DNA from: Neoarius graeffei
Lineage: Eukaryota > Chordata > Actinopteri > Siluriformes > Ariidae
Assembly (NCBI RefSeq): GCF_027579695.1
Contig: NC_083574.1
Coordinates: 44,594,559 to 44,658,558 of the forward strand
Direction: 5' to 3'
Length of the DNA stretch: 64,000 nt
Positions 49,775 through 59,845 of this stretch are shown here, piece after piece (positions within the stretch are counted from its first letter, which is position 1; the number at the start of each line of letters is the position of its first letter). Under the pieces are notes generated by a model. It was not told where the DNA came from. It did no database searches and saw nothing but the letters and a program-made list of their open reading frames with translations. The position numbers were made by a program, and so were the translations under genes.

Positions 49775-51092
49775 CTGCCTTACTGTCTGGATGTTCCAAT
49801 AAGTGCATAAACAAGCTCCAGTTAGTTCAAAATGCAGCAGCAAGAGTCCTTACTAGAACTAGAAAATATGACCACATCACCCCTGTCTTATCCACACTGC
49901 ACTGGCTCCCAATCAAATTTCGTATTGATTATAAAATACTACTATTGACTTTTAAAGCACTGAATGGTCTCGCTCCACAGTACCTGAGTGAACTTCTGCT
50001 CCTCTATGACCCGCCATGCCTACTTAGATCAAAAGGTGCAGGCTATCTGCTGGTACCTCGTAGAGTGAAGGTTACATCAGGGGGCGGAGCCTTTTCTTAC
50101 AAAGCCCCACAGTTATGGAACAGCCTTCCAAGTAGTGTTCGGGAATCAGACACAGTCTCAGCGTTTAAGTCGAGGCTGAAAACATATCTGTTTAGTCAAG
50201 CCTTTTGTTAATAGTGCTTATGAGGTAAAGGAGTAGATCTGGAGGGTCCTCAGACATAGAGTGTTTTGGTAAACTGGGATGTATGGATGCTGTCAGTCCC
50301 CACTCGCTTGCTCACTCGAGTTTGTTGACGGTGTAGCGGCTGCTGCTTTATGTCCCGGGGCTCCCTCATGCCTGTGTTACCTTCTGGCTCTCCGCTTTTA
50401 GTTATGCTGTCATAGTTAGTTGCCGGAGTCCCTGCTTGTACTCAGTGCAATATGTATACTGCTCCTACTTACTGAGGTGACATTGGGCATACTTAACAAT
50501 CTATGTTCCCCCCCCCCAAATCTGTCCCTCTGAGTTACATGTCGGTCCTGGGATCGAGGTACTGACCTCTTCTGCTCCTCGGACCTGCCTGATCCATCCT
50601 GGTGCCCTGTGTCTGGTTGGAGTCTCATCACATTGCTCCTGTGGAGGGTGGCCCCATGCGGACAGTTGAAAGTCACACCTGGAGGATGCTCTGGACTCTT
50701 ACAGTAATACTTTTATGGCTGAGGACTACAGCTGACTTGCTGACTTTAGGACTGCAGTTGTCATGAATAGTTTGCACTCAAATTTCCATCAATGAAGAGT
50801 TATAACATCAACGAAACTGACTTCATGTTAAAACTGTTAATGTTATAGTCATGCTGTCTGTTGTTGCCCAAATGAGGATGGGTTCCTTTTTGAGTCTGGT
50901 TCCTCTCGAGGTTTCTTCCTCATGTCGTCTGAGGGAGTTTTTCCTTGCCACCGTTGCCACAGGCTTGCTCATTGGGGATAGATTAGGAATAAAATTAGCT
51001 CATGTTTTAAGTTGTTCAAATTCTGTAAAGCTGCTTTGCGACAATGTTTATTGTTAAAAGCGCTATACAAATAAACTTGACTTGACTTGACT
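49775..51092 (+). mobile_element. L2 LINE, 5'-truncated, with full 3' end
   Basis: Encodes the C-terminal end of L2 ORF2 (NKLQLVQNAAARVLTRTRK, HWLPIKFRIDYKILLLTFK, FSYKAPQLWNSLP, ending at 50211). A typical L2 3' UTR follows, ending ctgctttgcgacaatgtt, ttaaaagcgctatacaaat and tandem cttga. It starts directly at the minisatellite, and ctgaggggc follows the tail at 51096, so the element inserted at or inside the array. Confidence 0.9.
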
Positions 51093-51421
51093 ACTGAGGG
51101 GCATCTCGACTCAAGATCATCTCGGAGGCGGTGCAGAGGTGCTGCAAGAAGAAATTCCCAGTAATGTTGTAGGAATAAATTCCCAGTGGAGTCTCAGGAG
51201 TAATCACTGTGTAAAAGTCTCAGGAGTGATCCGGATCATGACCATTTCACAGGAGAGAGTATTTGAAAAAAAAAAAACATTCCAGAAATTAAACACAAAC
51301 AACCCAACGCCCGGCTGCAGTGACATGTGACATCACGGGGGGGGGTGCTGTTTTATCAGGACCCCATCATTCCTTCAGTCTCACAGATATTTTACACACA
51401 CACACACACACGCACACACAG

Positions 51422-51795
51422 GGGCGGCACGGTGGTGTAGTGGTTAGCGCTGTCGCCTCACAGCAAGAAGGTCCGGGTTCGAGCCCTGTGGCCGGCGAGG
51501 GCCTTTCTGTGTGGAGTTTGCATGTTCTCCCCGTGTCCGCGTGGGTTTCCTCCGGGTGCTCCGGTTTCCCCCACAGTCCAAAGACATGCAGGTTAGGTTA
51601 ACTGGTGGCTCTAAATTGACCGTAGGTGTGAATGTGAGTGTGAATGGTTGTCTGTGTCTATGTGTCAGCCCTGTGATGACCTGGCGACTTGTCCAGGGTG
51701 TACCCCGCCTTTTGCCCGTAGTCAGCTGGGATAGGCTCCAGCTTGCCTGCAACCCTGTAGAAGGATAAAGCGGCTAGAGATAATGAGATGAGATG
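51422..51795 (+). mobile_element. V-SINE in a (CA)n tract
   Basis: Complete young copy. CA repeats lie on both sides (51395-51420 and 51798-51820), so the target duplication merges into the microsatellite. Confidence 0.93.
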
Positions 51796-51818
51796 AGACA
51801 CACACACACACACACACA

Positions 51819-52973
51819 CAGTTCTGTGCAAACGTCTTAGGCACATGCAATGAAATGCCTTCAAAAATAATGAAATTAAATGGTTCTACATTTTAAAAAA
51901 TCATAAATATCATTAAGCTGTATGTTAGGACTGGGGACTGTTTTGGCCTCTAGAGGCCGCTGTTATTGCTTTATCTTGTCATGTTTGTTTTGGCCTCTAG
52001 AGGCCGCCACTGTTTTCTGTGTTTTGTGTTTGTTTTGACAGCCTTTGTTTTCATGTGCTTTTGCCTCACCTGTTCCTTATTTCCTGCCCCGCCTAGTTCT
52101 AATTGCCCTGTGTATAAATACTTCCTCAGTTTGGTCCCTAGTCACGGAGTCTTTGTGCTGTTATGTTATCACCTGAGAGCTCTGTTCCAAGTTCCTTGCC
52201 TTTATCTTTGTGGTCTTTTGTACTTTGTTTTCTTGTGGACATTTTGGACTTTGTGTTTACCATTTTGGGATCTTCTGAGCGTTTGGATTTTTGCCTCTTC
52301 TTTTATCTTTGGCTTTTTGTTTTGACTTTGAACTTTTGGATTTTTTTTATTTTTCTCGTATATCTTCTGAGCATTTGGATTATACTTTTGTTTTTGCCTG
52401 GGATTTTGTATATTGTAAATAAACTGTTTTTTCTACTCTACTTTCGCCTCACTCCTCTGCACTTGAGTCATTCCCCTGGTGGCCTAGTGGGGATTTGCTG
52501 GATCACTACACCAGCGACCTGGGTTTAATCCCCAGCAAAACCCTAACACTGTAATGCATGAAAGTCAATATTTGGTGTGAGACGACTCTTTGCTTAAAAA
52601 AGAAATAGTAGTCTCGGGTACAGTGAGTGCAGTTTTATAAGGAAATGAGCTGTAGGTTTTACTGAGTATCTTACAGAACCAGCCACAGTTCTTCTGGACA
52701 CTTTGACTGTCACACTCGCTTCTTCATTTTGTACCAAAACCCAGAAGCCTTCATTATGTTTTTGTCTAAAAAGTGGTCTGTTATGTAATATAGTGTTTTA
52801 TGGACTGACATACAAACATTTTTCTGTAACATTTAATTTTGTAGTGGAAAACTAATGTTTGGAACTCTGAAGTGTTTTTGTACTGCCATGATAATGTAGA
52901 AGTCATAAAATAAAAGTCTATAACAAAGTTTGGACTTAAATATATAAAGGCCTCAGACTTTTGCACAGTACTG
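51819..52973. mobile_element. Tc1-type MITE split by a solo LTR
   Basis: Ends CAGTTCTGTGCAAACGTC and agacttttgcacagtaCTG are inverted relatives, with TA on the right side. Without the LTR it is about 0.5 kb and non-coding. Confidence 0.75.
51923..52548 (+). mobile_element. Solo LTR, 626 bp
   Basis: Begins TGTTAGGACTGGGG and ends aaccCTAACA, with a perfect 5-bp duplication CTGTA at 51918-51922 and 52549-52553. It has a TATA box (TATAAATA, 52113-52120) and a poly(A) signal (AATAAA, 52418-52423). A ttttggcctctagaggccgc motif occurs twice near the 5' end. No internal genes. Confidence 0.92.
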
Positions 52974-52987
52974 TACAGACTCACTCT

Positions 52988-53022
<35 letters not shown>

Positions 53023-53023
53023 G

Positions 53024-53219
53024 AGGGTAAGTCAAAAAGTTCTCATACAGATGTTATAATTTCAAAAGGTGTGAAAGACATCCCCCATAATTCTACAAAG
53101 AAGGAATTCTCTGATGGAAACACTGCAGAAGTGTTTAGACTTAAATGGAGGATATGTAGAGAAATAGCTTTATTTTCATAAATGAAGAATTGTTTTCAAT
53201 TTGTCTTAGAACTTTTATA
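53024..53219. mobile_element. mariner-like fragment
   Basis: Starts cgagggtaagtcaaaaagtt and ends in the inverse of a related end (cttagaacttt), with the last bases replaced by TA repeats. About 0.2 kb, non-coding. Confidence 0.5.
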
Positions 53220-53237
53220 TATATATATATACACACA

Positions 53238-54826
53238 CAGTGGTGCTTGAAAGTTTGTGAACCCTTTAGAATTTTCTATATTTCTGCATAAATATGACCT
53301 AAAACATCAGATTTTCACACAAGTCCTAAAAGTAGATAAAGAGAACCCAGTTAAACAAATGAGACAAAAATATTATACTTGGTCATTTATTTATTGTGGA
53401 AAATGACCCAATATTACATATCTGTGAGTGGCAAAAGTATGTGAACCTCTAGGATTAGCAGTTAATTTGAAGGTGAAATTAGAGTCAGGTGTTTTCAATC
53501 AATAGGATGACAATCAGGTGTGAGTGGGCACCCTGTTTTATTTAAAGAACAGGGATCTATCAAAGTCTGATCTTCATAACATGTTTGTGGAAGTGTATCA
53601 TGGCACGAACAAAGGAGATTTCTGAGGACCTCAGAAAAAGCGTTGATGCTCATCAGGCTGGAAAAGGTTACAAAACCATTTCAAAAGAGTTTGGACTCCA
53701 CCAATCCACAGTCAGACAGATTGTGTACAAATGGAGGAAATTCAAGACCATTGTTACCCTCCCCAGGAGTGGTCGACCAACAAAGATCACTCCAAGAGCA
53801 AGGCGTGTAATAGTCGGCGAGGTCACAAAACACTCCAGGGTAACTTCTACGCAACTGAAGGCCTCTCTCACATTGGCTAATGTTAATTTTCATGAGTCCA
53901 CCACCAGGAGAAAACTGAACAACAATGGTGTGCATGGTAAGGTTGCAAGGAGAAAGCCACTGCTCTCCAAAAAGAACATTGCTGCTCATCTGCAGTTTGC
54001 TAAATATCATGTGGACAAGCCAGAAGGCTATTGGAAAAATGTTTTGTGGACGGATGAGACCAAAATAGAACTTTTTGGTTTAAATGAGAAGCATTATGTT
54101 TGGAGAAAGGAAAACACTGTATTCCAGCATAAGAACCTTATCCCATCTGTGAAACATGGTGGTGGTAGTATCATGGTTTGGGCCTGTTTTGCTGCATCTG
54201 GGCCAGGACGGCTTGCCATCATTGATGGAGCAATGAATTCTGAATTATACCAGCAAACTCTAAAGGAAAATGTCAGGACATCTGCCCATGAACTGAATCT
54301 CAAGAAAAGGTGGGTCATGCAGCAAGACAACGACCCTAAGCACACAAGTCGTTCTACCAAAGAATGGTTAAAGAAGAATAAAGTTAATGTTTTGGAATGG
54401 CCAAGTCAAAGTCCTGACCTTAATCCAATGGAAATGTTGTGGAAGGACCTGAAGCGAGCAGTTCATGTGAGGAAACCCATCAACATCCCAGAGTTGAAGC
54501 TGTTCTGTACGGAGGAATGGGCTAAAATTCCTCCAAGCCGGTGTGCAGGACTGATCAACAGTTACTAGAAACGTTTAGTTGCAGTTATTGCTGAACAAGG
54601 GGGTCACACCAGATACTGAAAGCAAATGTTCAGATACTTTTGCCACTCACAGATATGTAATATTGGATCATTTTCCTCAATAAATAAATGACCAAGTATA
54701 ATATTTTTGTCTCATTTGTTTAACTGGGTTCTCTTTATCTACTTTTAGGACTTGTGTGAAAATCTGATGTTTTAGGTCATATTTATGCAGAAATATAGAA
54801 AATTCTAAAGGGTTCACAAACTTTAC
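53238..54826 (+). mobile_element. Tc1-like transposon (family Tc1-B), near-intact transposase
   Basis: The 5' end CAGTGGTGCTTGAAAGTTTG abuts TA/CA repeats. Transposase from ATG 53600: HTH1 and HTH2 (SEDLRKSVDAHQAGKGYKTI, STVRQIVYKWRK), the GRPTKITPRARR linker, then WTDETKI, QQDNDPKH and SPDLNPMEM (DD34E). It ends with a stop at 54566 where relatives continue for about 17 more codons, and one Val in the first helix is deleted. The 3' inverted repeat is altered: after ttcacaaactt it reads acatgtaaagtg. Confidence 0.93.
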
Positions 54827-55372
54827 ATGTAAAGTGAAAATTTTCAAGCCTTTTTTTTGTCTTAAGTTTGAGGATTATGGTTTATCACTCATGAAAATCA
54901 GAAATCCCATTTTCAGAAAAGCTGGGATCTTTTCCGAAATACAGTTAAAACAAAAATCTGTGATTTGTTAACTCATGTGAACCTTTATTTAACTGACAAA
55001 AGTACAAAGAAAAGATTTTCAGTAGTTTTACTGACCAACTTAACTGTATTTTGTAAAGAAAAACAAAGTTAGAATTTTGATGCCTGCAACACACTCAGAA
55101 ATGTTGGGACAGAGACATTATTATTACCCTTGTATTACATCACCTTTCCTTTTAATAACTTTTTTTTTTACACTTTTTACTTTTTACACACCCAGAGAGA
55201 GAGAGAGGTTTCTTGGCACATTTCTGCAGCCTGGTAAAATCTGTATAAAAGAATTATTGATTTTTCTGGTCCATAAAATCAGTCTGTTCGTGTTTATAGG
55301 TGTCTCTTGTTGGGCTATTGTAGCTTTTCATAGCTTCTGTGTCCAGTTATCAATAATAATAATAATAATATA
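54827..55372. other. No gene; possible old Tc1/mariner fragment
   Basis: Phrases such as aaatgttgggacagag near 55097 recall Tc1-family ends, but no pair of ends was found. Confidence 0.35.
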
Positions 55373-55739
55373 GGGGCGGCACGGTGGTGTAGTGGTTAGC
55401 GCTGTCGCCTCACGGCAAGAAGGTCCGGGTTCGAGCCCCGTGGCCGGCGAGGGCCTTTATGTACGGAGTTTGCATGTTCTCCCCGTGTCCGCGTGGGTTT
55501 CCTCCGGGTGCTCCGGTTTCCCCCACAGTCCAAAGACATGCAGGTTAGGTTAACTGGTGACTCTAAATTGACCGTAGGTGTGAATGGTTGTCTGTGTCTA
55601 TGTGTCAGCCCTGTGATGACCTGGCGACTTGTCCAGCGTGTACCCCGCCTTTCGCCCGTAGTCAGCTGGGATAGGCTCCAGCTTGCCTGCGACCCTGTAG
55701 AACAGGATAAAGCGGCTAGAGATAATGAGATGAGATGAG
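55373..55739 (+). mobile_element. V-SINE with 11-bp duplication
   Basis: Complete young copy; ATAATAATATA at 55362-55372 and 55740-55750. Confidence 0.93.
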
Positions 55740-55805
55740 ATAATAATATAACCTCATCTTAACAGCTGCTAGTTTGTTTATACTGCTTGACTGTTTGGTT
55801 ATTTA

Positions 55806-55806
<1 letters not shown>

Positions 55807-55844
<38 letters not shown>

Positions 55845-56162
55845 AGTGTTTAGTCTATGTCTAGTTCATATCTGGAGTGTTTATACTGTTTATATTGTCT
55901 GTCTGAGTGTTTAGTCTGTGTGTTGTTCTTATCTAGTGTTTATACTGTTTATTTATACTGTTTATATTGTTTGAGTGTTTAGTCTATGTCTAGTTCTTAT
56001 CTAGAGTGTTTATACTGTTTATATTGGGTTTTTTTTCAATTATTCTATTTTTATTTATTGCATTGCCTGTTTGCACCGTGGGTCAGAGAGGACTAAAATT
56101 TCATCTGTGCTGTATGTCGAGCATGTATAGCATATTTGACAATAAAGTTGACTTGACTTGAC

Positions 56163-56221
<59 letters not shown>
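55807..56221. repeat. Microsatellites and a LINE-type tail
   Basis: (TG)n at 55807-55838; irregular tandem tagtctatgtctagttc/tttatactgttta units to about 56025; a LINE-like tail (gacaataaagttgacttgac) near 56135-56160; and (ATT)n at 56162-56221. Confidence 0.85.
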
Positions 56222-56222
<1 letters not shown>

Positions 56223-56279
56223 CTAGTAGTAACAGCAGTCGCCCTGAAGAGAATTAAAACGACTTTTATTTTGTAAAGT

Positions 56280-56396
56280 AAACGCAGCGCTTCTGCTTCC
56301 GGGGTCGAAGGGTCTCAACGTGGTGCAGCAGGAGCTCAACGTGTGAGCCGCTTGAAATGAAACCTCCAGTTCCCTGATGTACAGCGTTCAAAGCAG
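56280..56396 (+). other. utp4: Putative promoter and non-coding first exon of utp4
   Basis: A CpG-richer stretch with an ETS-like ttccgg motif (56297) ends in aaagCAG|gtgaac, a plausible donor at 56397. It would splice to the acceptor cttttcag at 58284, just ahead of the start codon. Inferred only; the intron would hold the ISL2EU-like element. Confidence 0.4.
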
Positions 56397-56992
56397 GTGA
56401 ACTTATTTACATATTTAATTATATTCTGGTTATTGTTTTCGATGTTGTATTTCTCTGTTGATGAGTTTATCTTAAATCCCCTTCATGGTGTTTATGAGAG
56501 GGAGCTGCAGCAGAGAGATGATTCTCCCATTCAGTCTCCGTGAATTCGACCAGACCTGGCTGTGATTCAGTGCCACTCTAATCTATTATCTGTAATCAGT
56601 CAGAGATTTTGAACTTTTTATTTTGATTAAATAAACTGATTAGTTGTCAGCTCACCAGCTCACCTTCCCTACTGGTCAGGAGGAGAGAGAAAGAGCTTTC
56701 TGTCTGGAAAATACACAGTATGAAGATTTGAACTTTCAATCCACTGAAGTCTTCATCATGAAACATAACCATCACTGAGTTCATATCACTGAAATAGTTT
56801 TAAAATAATATATCCGCCTGTGTTTTATTTGTTGTGAATTAACCTGGTTAACATTCGAGGTTTAGTTTAGTATTCAGAGATTCACAATTAAAAAAAATCA
56901 AGCATCTGTTTTCAAATAGCTTTCTGTCAGTGTTTACAAATTCATATTCAATAATTCGGTTTTCAGAGTTTGTAGAGTTCAGGGTGCTGTAT

Positions 56993-58122
56993 TGCTGGGT
57001 TTCACGTGACGTCACATCCGCCTCATGAGTTATTCAAAGCTTTATCTGGTGGTCTACCAAAGCTCAGTTGACAAAGCGTTTGTACGGAGAAGGTGCATTG
57101 CTCGCATGAAAAATAACTTACACTTGCGTTGTTTTAGGTTGTTCGAATCGATCAAACCATGAAACTGGTAAAAGTTTATTCAAGGTTCCCCAAGAACTAA
57201 TAAAAAAGGCTGAACGAACACAGGATTTCATAAAAAGATGTGGAGAAAGGTGGCTTTTGAACGTCTCACTGAAATCAAAGGGAGCCGAGTCGAAGCATGC
57301 TCGAGTTTGCAGTGATCACTTGGTGAAAGGTTTGTATCTCCCTCTCAGCTATGGCCTTAGTGTTTTCCAAGTACTTTTCTTGCTATGTGTCGTTATTTTA
57401 TGGTGCTTTTTTTTTTAGTCACGAAGCGCTAAAGTCCCCAGCTGTTTCTTTGTTTACTCCTCACAAAGTCCGTATGCATGAAGGTTGTGACAAAACTCTT
57501 ACCCAGCCATACAGTTACAATGCGCCGTGATCACTTCTCCGTCTTGTTTAACTAAGATCCAGGTCTTCAAAGGGGTTTCTGATGATTTTTGTGAATGATT
57601 TAGCTGAGAGATAAGAGCCAACACAAGTGAGAATCAAGTGAACTGTTGTTTGTTTACACTTCAACTTGCAGCGCTTCGTTGTAAAGACGCGAACGAAAAG
57701 CTTTAAAAAAACCTTACACAGGCAAAAACAATACAGGATTGATTCGGCAGCGACTTGATACTGAGGTCCTTTACCCAGCCACATACAGAAAAGTTGTAAG
57801 CCTCCGTACTCTTCCACGCTTTCATCTGTTTTGCGGTGTAGAAGGACGCCTGCAACACAAGATAGTTGGAGATGTCGGGGAACTCGACTGAAGGGTAGTT
57901 TTCGAGATCGTATGACAAATCCTTCTTTCCCAGACTGTATGGGTCGATTCCATTGCACACAGCAATCTTCTGAATATATCTAAAGCCAGCAGTGGCTTCT
58001 CGATTACGAGTGTACTCTGATAAGTTATCGTTAGTTGTTTGCACTACAGCAGCCGTTTAGACCACCAGCTATTTCACTTCCGATAAAACCGCTAAGAAAA
58101 GTCACGTGACTGAAACCCAGCA
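56993..58122. mobile_element. ISL2EU-like element with THAP and YqaJ-associated fragments
   Basis: Ends TGCTGGGTTTCACGTGAC and gtcacgtgactgaaaCCCAG, with AT on both sides (56991-56992, 58123-58124). On + at about 57131-57330, a THAP zinc finger reads C-VVLG-C ... FKVP ... RW ... CSDH (C2CH residues all present) and runs into a splice-like GT. On - at 57703-58044, a frame contains DLENYPSVEFPDISNYLVLQ and VCGWVKD, as in SWIM/YqaJ-type proteins of such elements. Both frames start near an end and face inward. Non-autonomous. Confidence 0.65.
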
Positions 58123-58286
58123 ATTCCGGTGTTCATGTTCAACCAGTCAAATTCAGTTTGCAAAATTCAGTCGTGTTTTTTCAGTAAATTCTCGTCTCCT
58201 TTTTGCTTCCACAGTGTTTTAAACATGTAATTACAGAAAGAGTAAAACCATTTCTGTCCTGTTTCTCAGCTTTAATCTTTTCAGTG

Positions 58287-59776
58287 ATGGCGGAGTTCAA
58301 GGTTCATCGTGTTCGTTTCTTCGACTACATGCCCTCAGCTGTCAACGCTTTGGCCTTCGAGCCGCAGCGTGAGCGGATTGCAGCGGCGAGGGCAGATGGC
58401 TCTGTGGAGATCTTCAGCATCGCTGACAACTTCTTTCAGGAAAAGGTCCGTGAGCTGGCAGTACATAGGATACATCAGGAAAAGCACACCTGAGTTCTGG
58501 TTTCTGGTCATATCAGACACCCATGTGGATTAGTTGATGTATGTATTGTGATGAGTTTAATACAATTGTGTGTTTACAGGTGATTCCCGGGCGAGAGAAA
58601 CGTGCCACTGAGGCTCTGACCTGGGTCGGAGAGCGTCTTTTCAGTGCAGGTTTAAACAGTGAGATTGTCGAGTACGATTTGGAAAATCACAAGGTGAAAT
58701 ACACACTCGATGCTTATGGCGGCCCCATTTGGACCATTGCGAGCAACAAGCAAGGAACTCATTTGGCTGTAAGTTCAAGTTTTTTTTATGTTTCTTATGC
58801 CTTTGGAGGCAAAATGAAAATTTTTAATGCATCACAGAATAAAGATGATCATAATCTGGAAAAGGTGTCCTCTTTTATACTTATATTTAAACACTCCGCT
58901 GTTCTTATGTTGTGTACTTTGAAAGAAGTGGTTTTTAATTTTTTAATTTTTTGGGGGCAGGTCGGTTGTGAGGATGGCACTGTTAAACTGTTTGAGGTGC
59001 ATGAAGGTAAAATCCAGTTTGAAAGGAATCTGGCCAAACAGAAAGGACGCATCATTTCAGTGTCCTGGCATCCTTCAGGCTCGAGGATAGCTGCAGGAAT
59101 GATGGATATGATTCGGGTCTTTGACACTGAAACAGGTAAGTTATAACCCTGAGAAGTCCATGACCAAAGAATGTGAAATGTAAGGGTTTTAATTGCCAGG
59201 AATGAAGATGGTCAAACGGTGTATGTTAAGATACCAACATTGGAAGAAAAACCCCTTTCTACTAACCTTCTCCAACTGCTTGTGCATCCACTGAGTAGGA
59301 TCTTTCACATATGCAGTGTTTCGTCCTTTAGAACTGAATCTTGGTGTGTTTTTCCCCCTTGGTTTAGTCGGTCAGTGAGAACACAACGCACTAGTTGTCT
59401 CCGCTGTGTAATGCAGAGACCTGCAGAGTCAAAGGACAGACATCGTACTGCAAAAGTGCCCTGCGACATTTAGACTCGTAAACAAATAGAGATGTTGCAC
59501 TAATTCAAATTTGTTATTGATAGAATTATCGAGTCATTTATTTAGCATTGATGCCATTTTGTCCATGCGGAGGTGAGTTTCATGAATCTTCCATGCGAAG
59601 GTTTTGTTTAGCTTTTCTGTTGTTGTATTTCTAACCAGTGAAGGAAAAATTTGCACGAGTACATTTTCAGCCGTACATGTCCCTCAGCTAAATCATCTTT
59701 TGCTTTGCTTAATTATGTGGAGTGTGAAATCAAAACGATGAGCAGACAAAGTACCAATTTAACTTCTTGGGTGTAA

Positions 59777-59845
<69 letters not shown>

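Noticed and set aside
49002-49814. 270-codon minus-strand ORF of SSPVMKPL repeats
   Set aside because: It is the complement of a 24-bp minisatellite; a period divisible by three keeps all phases open without coding selection.
51444-51768. Open frames of 60-195 codons in and around every V-SINE copy (both strands)
   Set aside because: They recur wherever the SINE does, have no start context or splice structure, and follow the repeat's base sequence. They are by-products of a non-coding SINE.
57548-57958. 136-codon minus ORF as a host gene
   Set aside because: It is in a different frame from the recognisable DLENYPSVEFPD frame and lies within the ISL2EU-like element.
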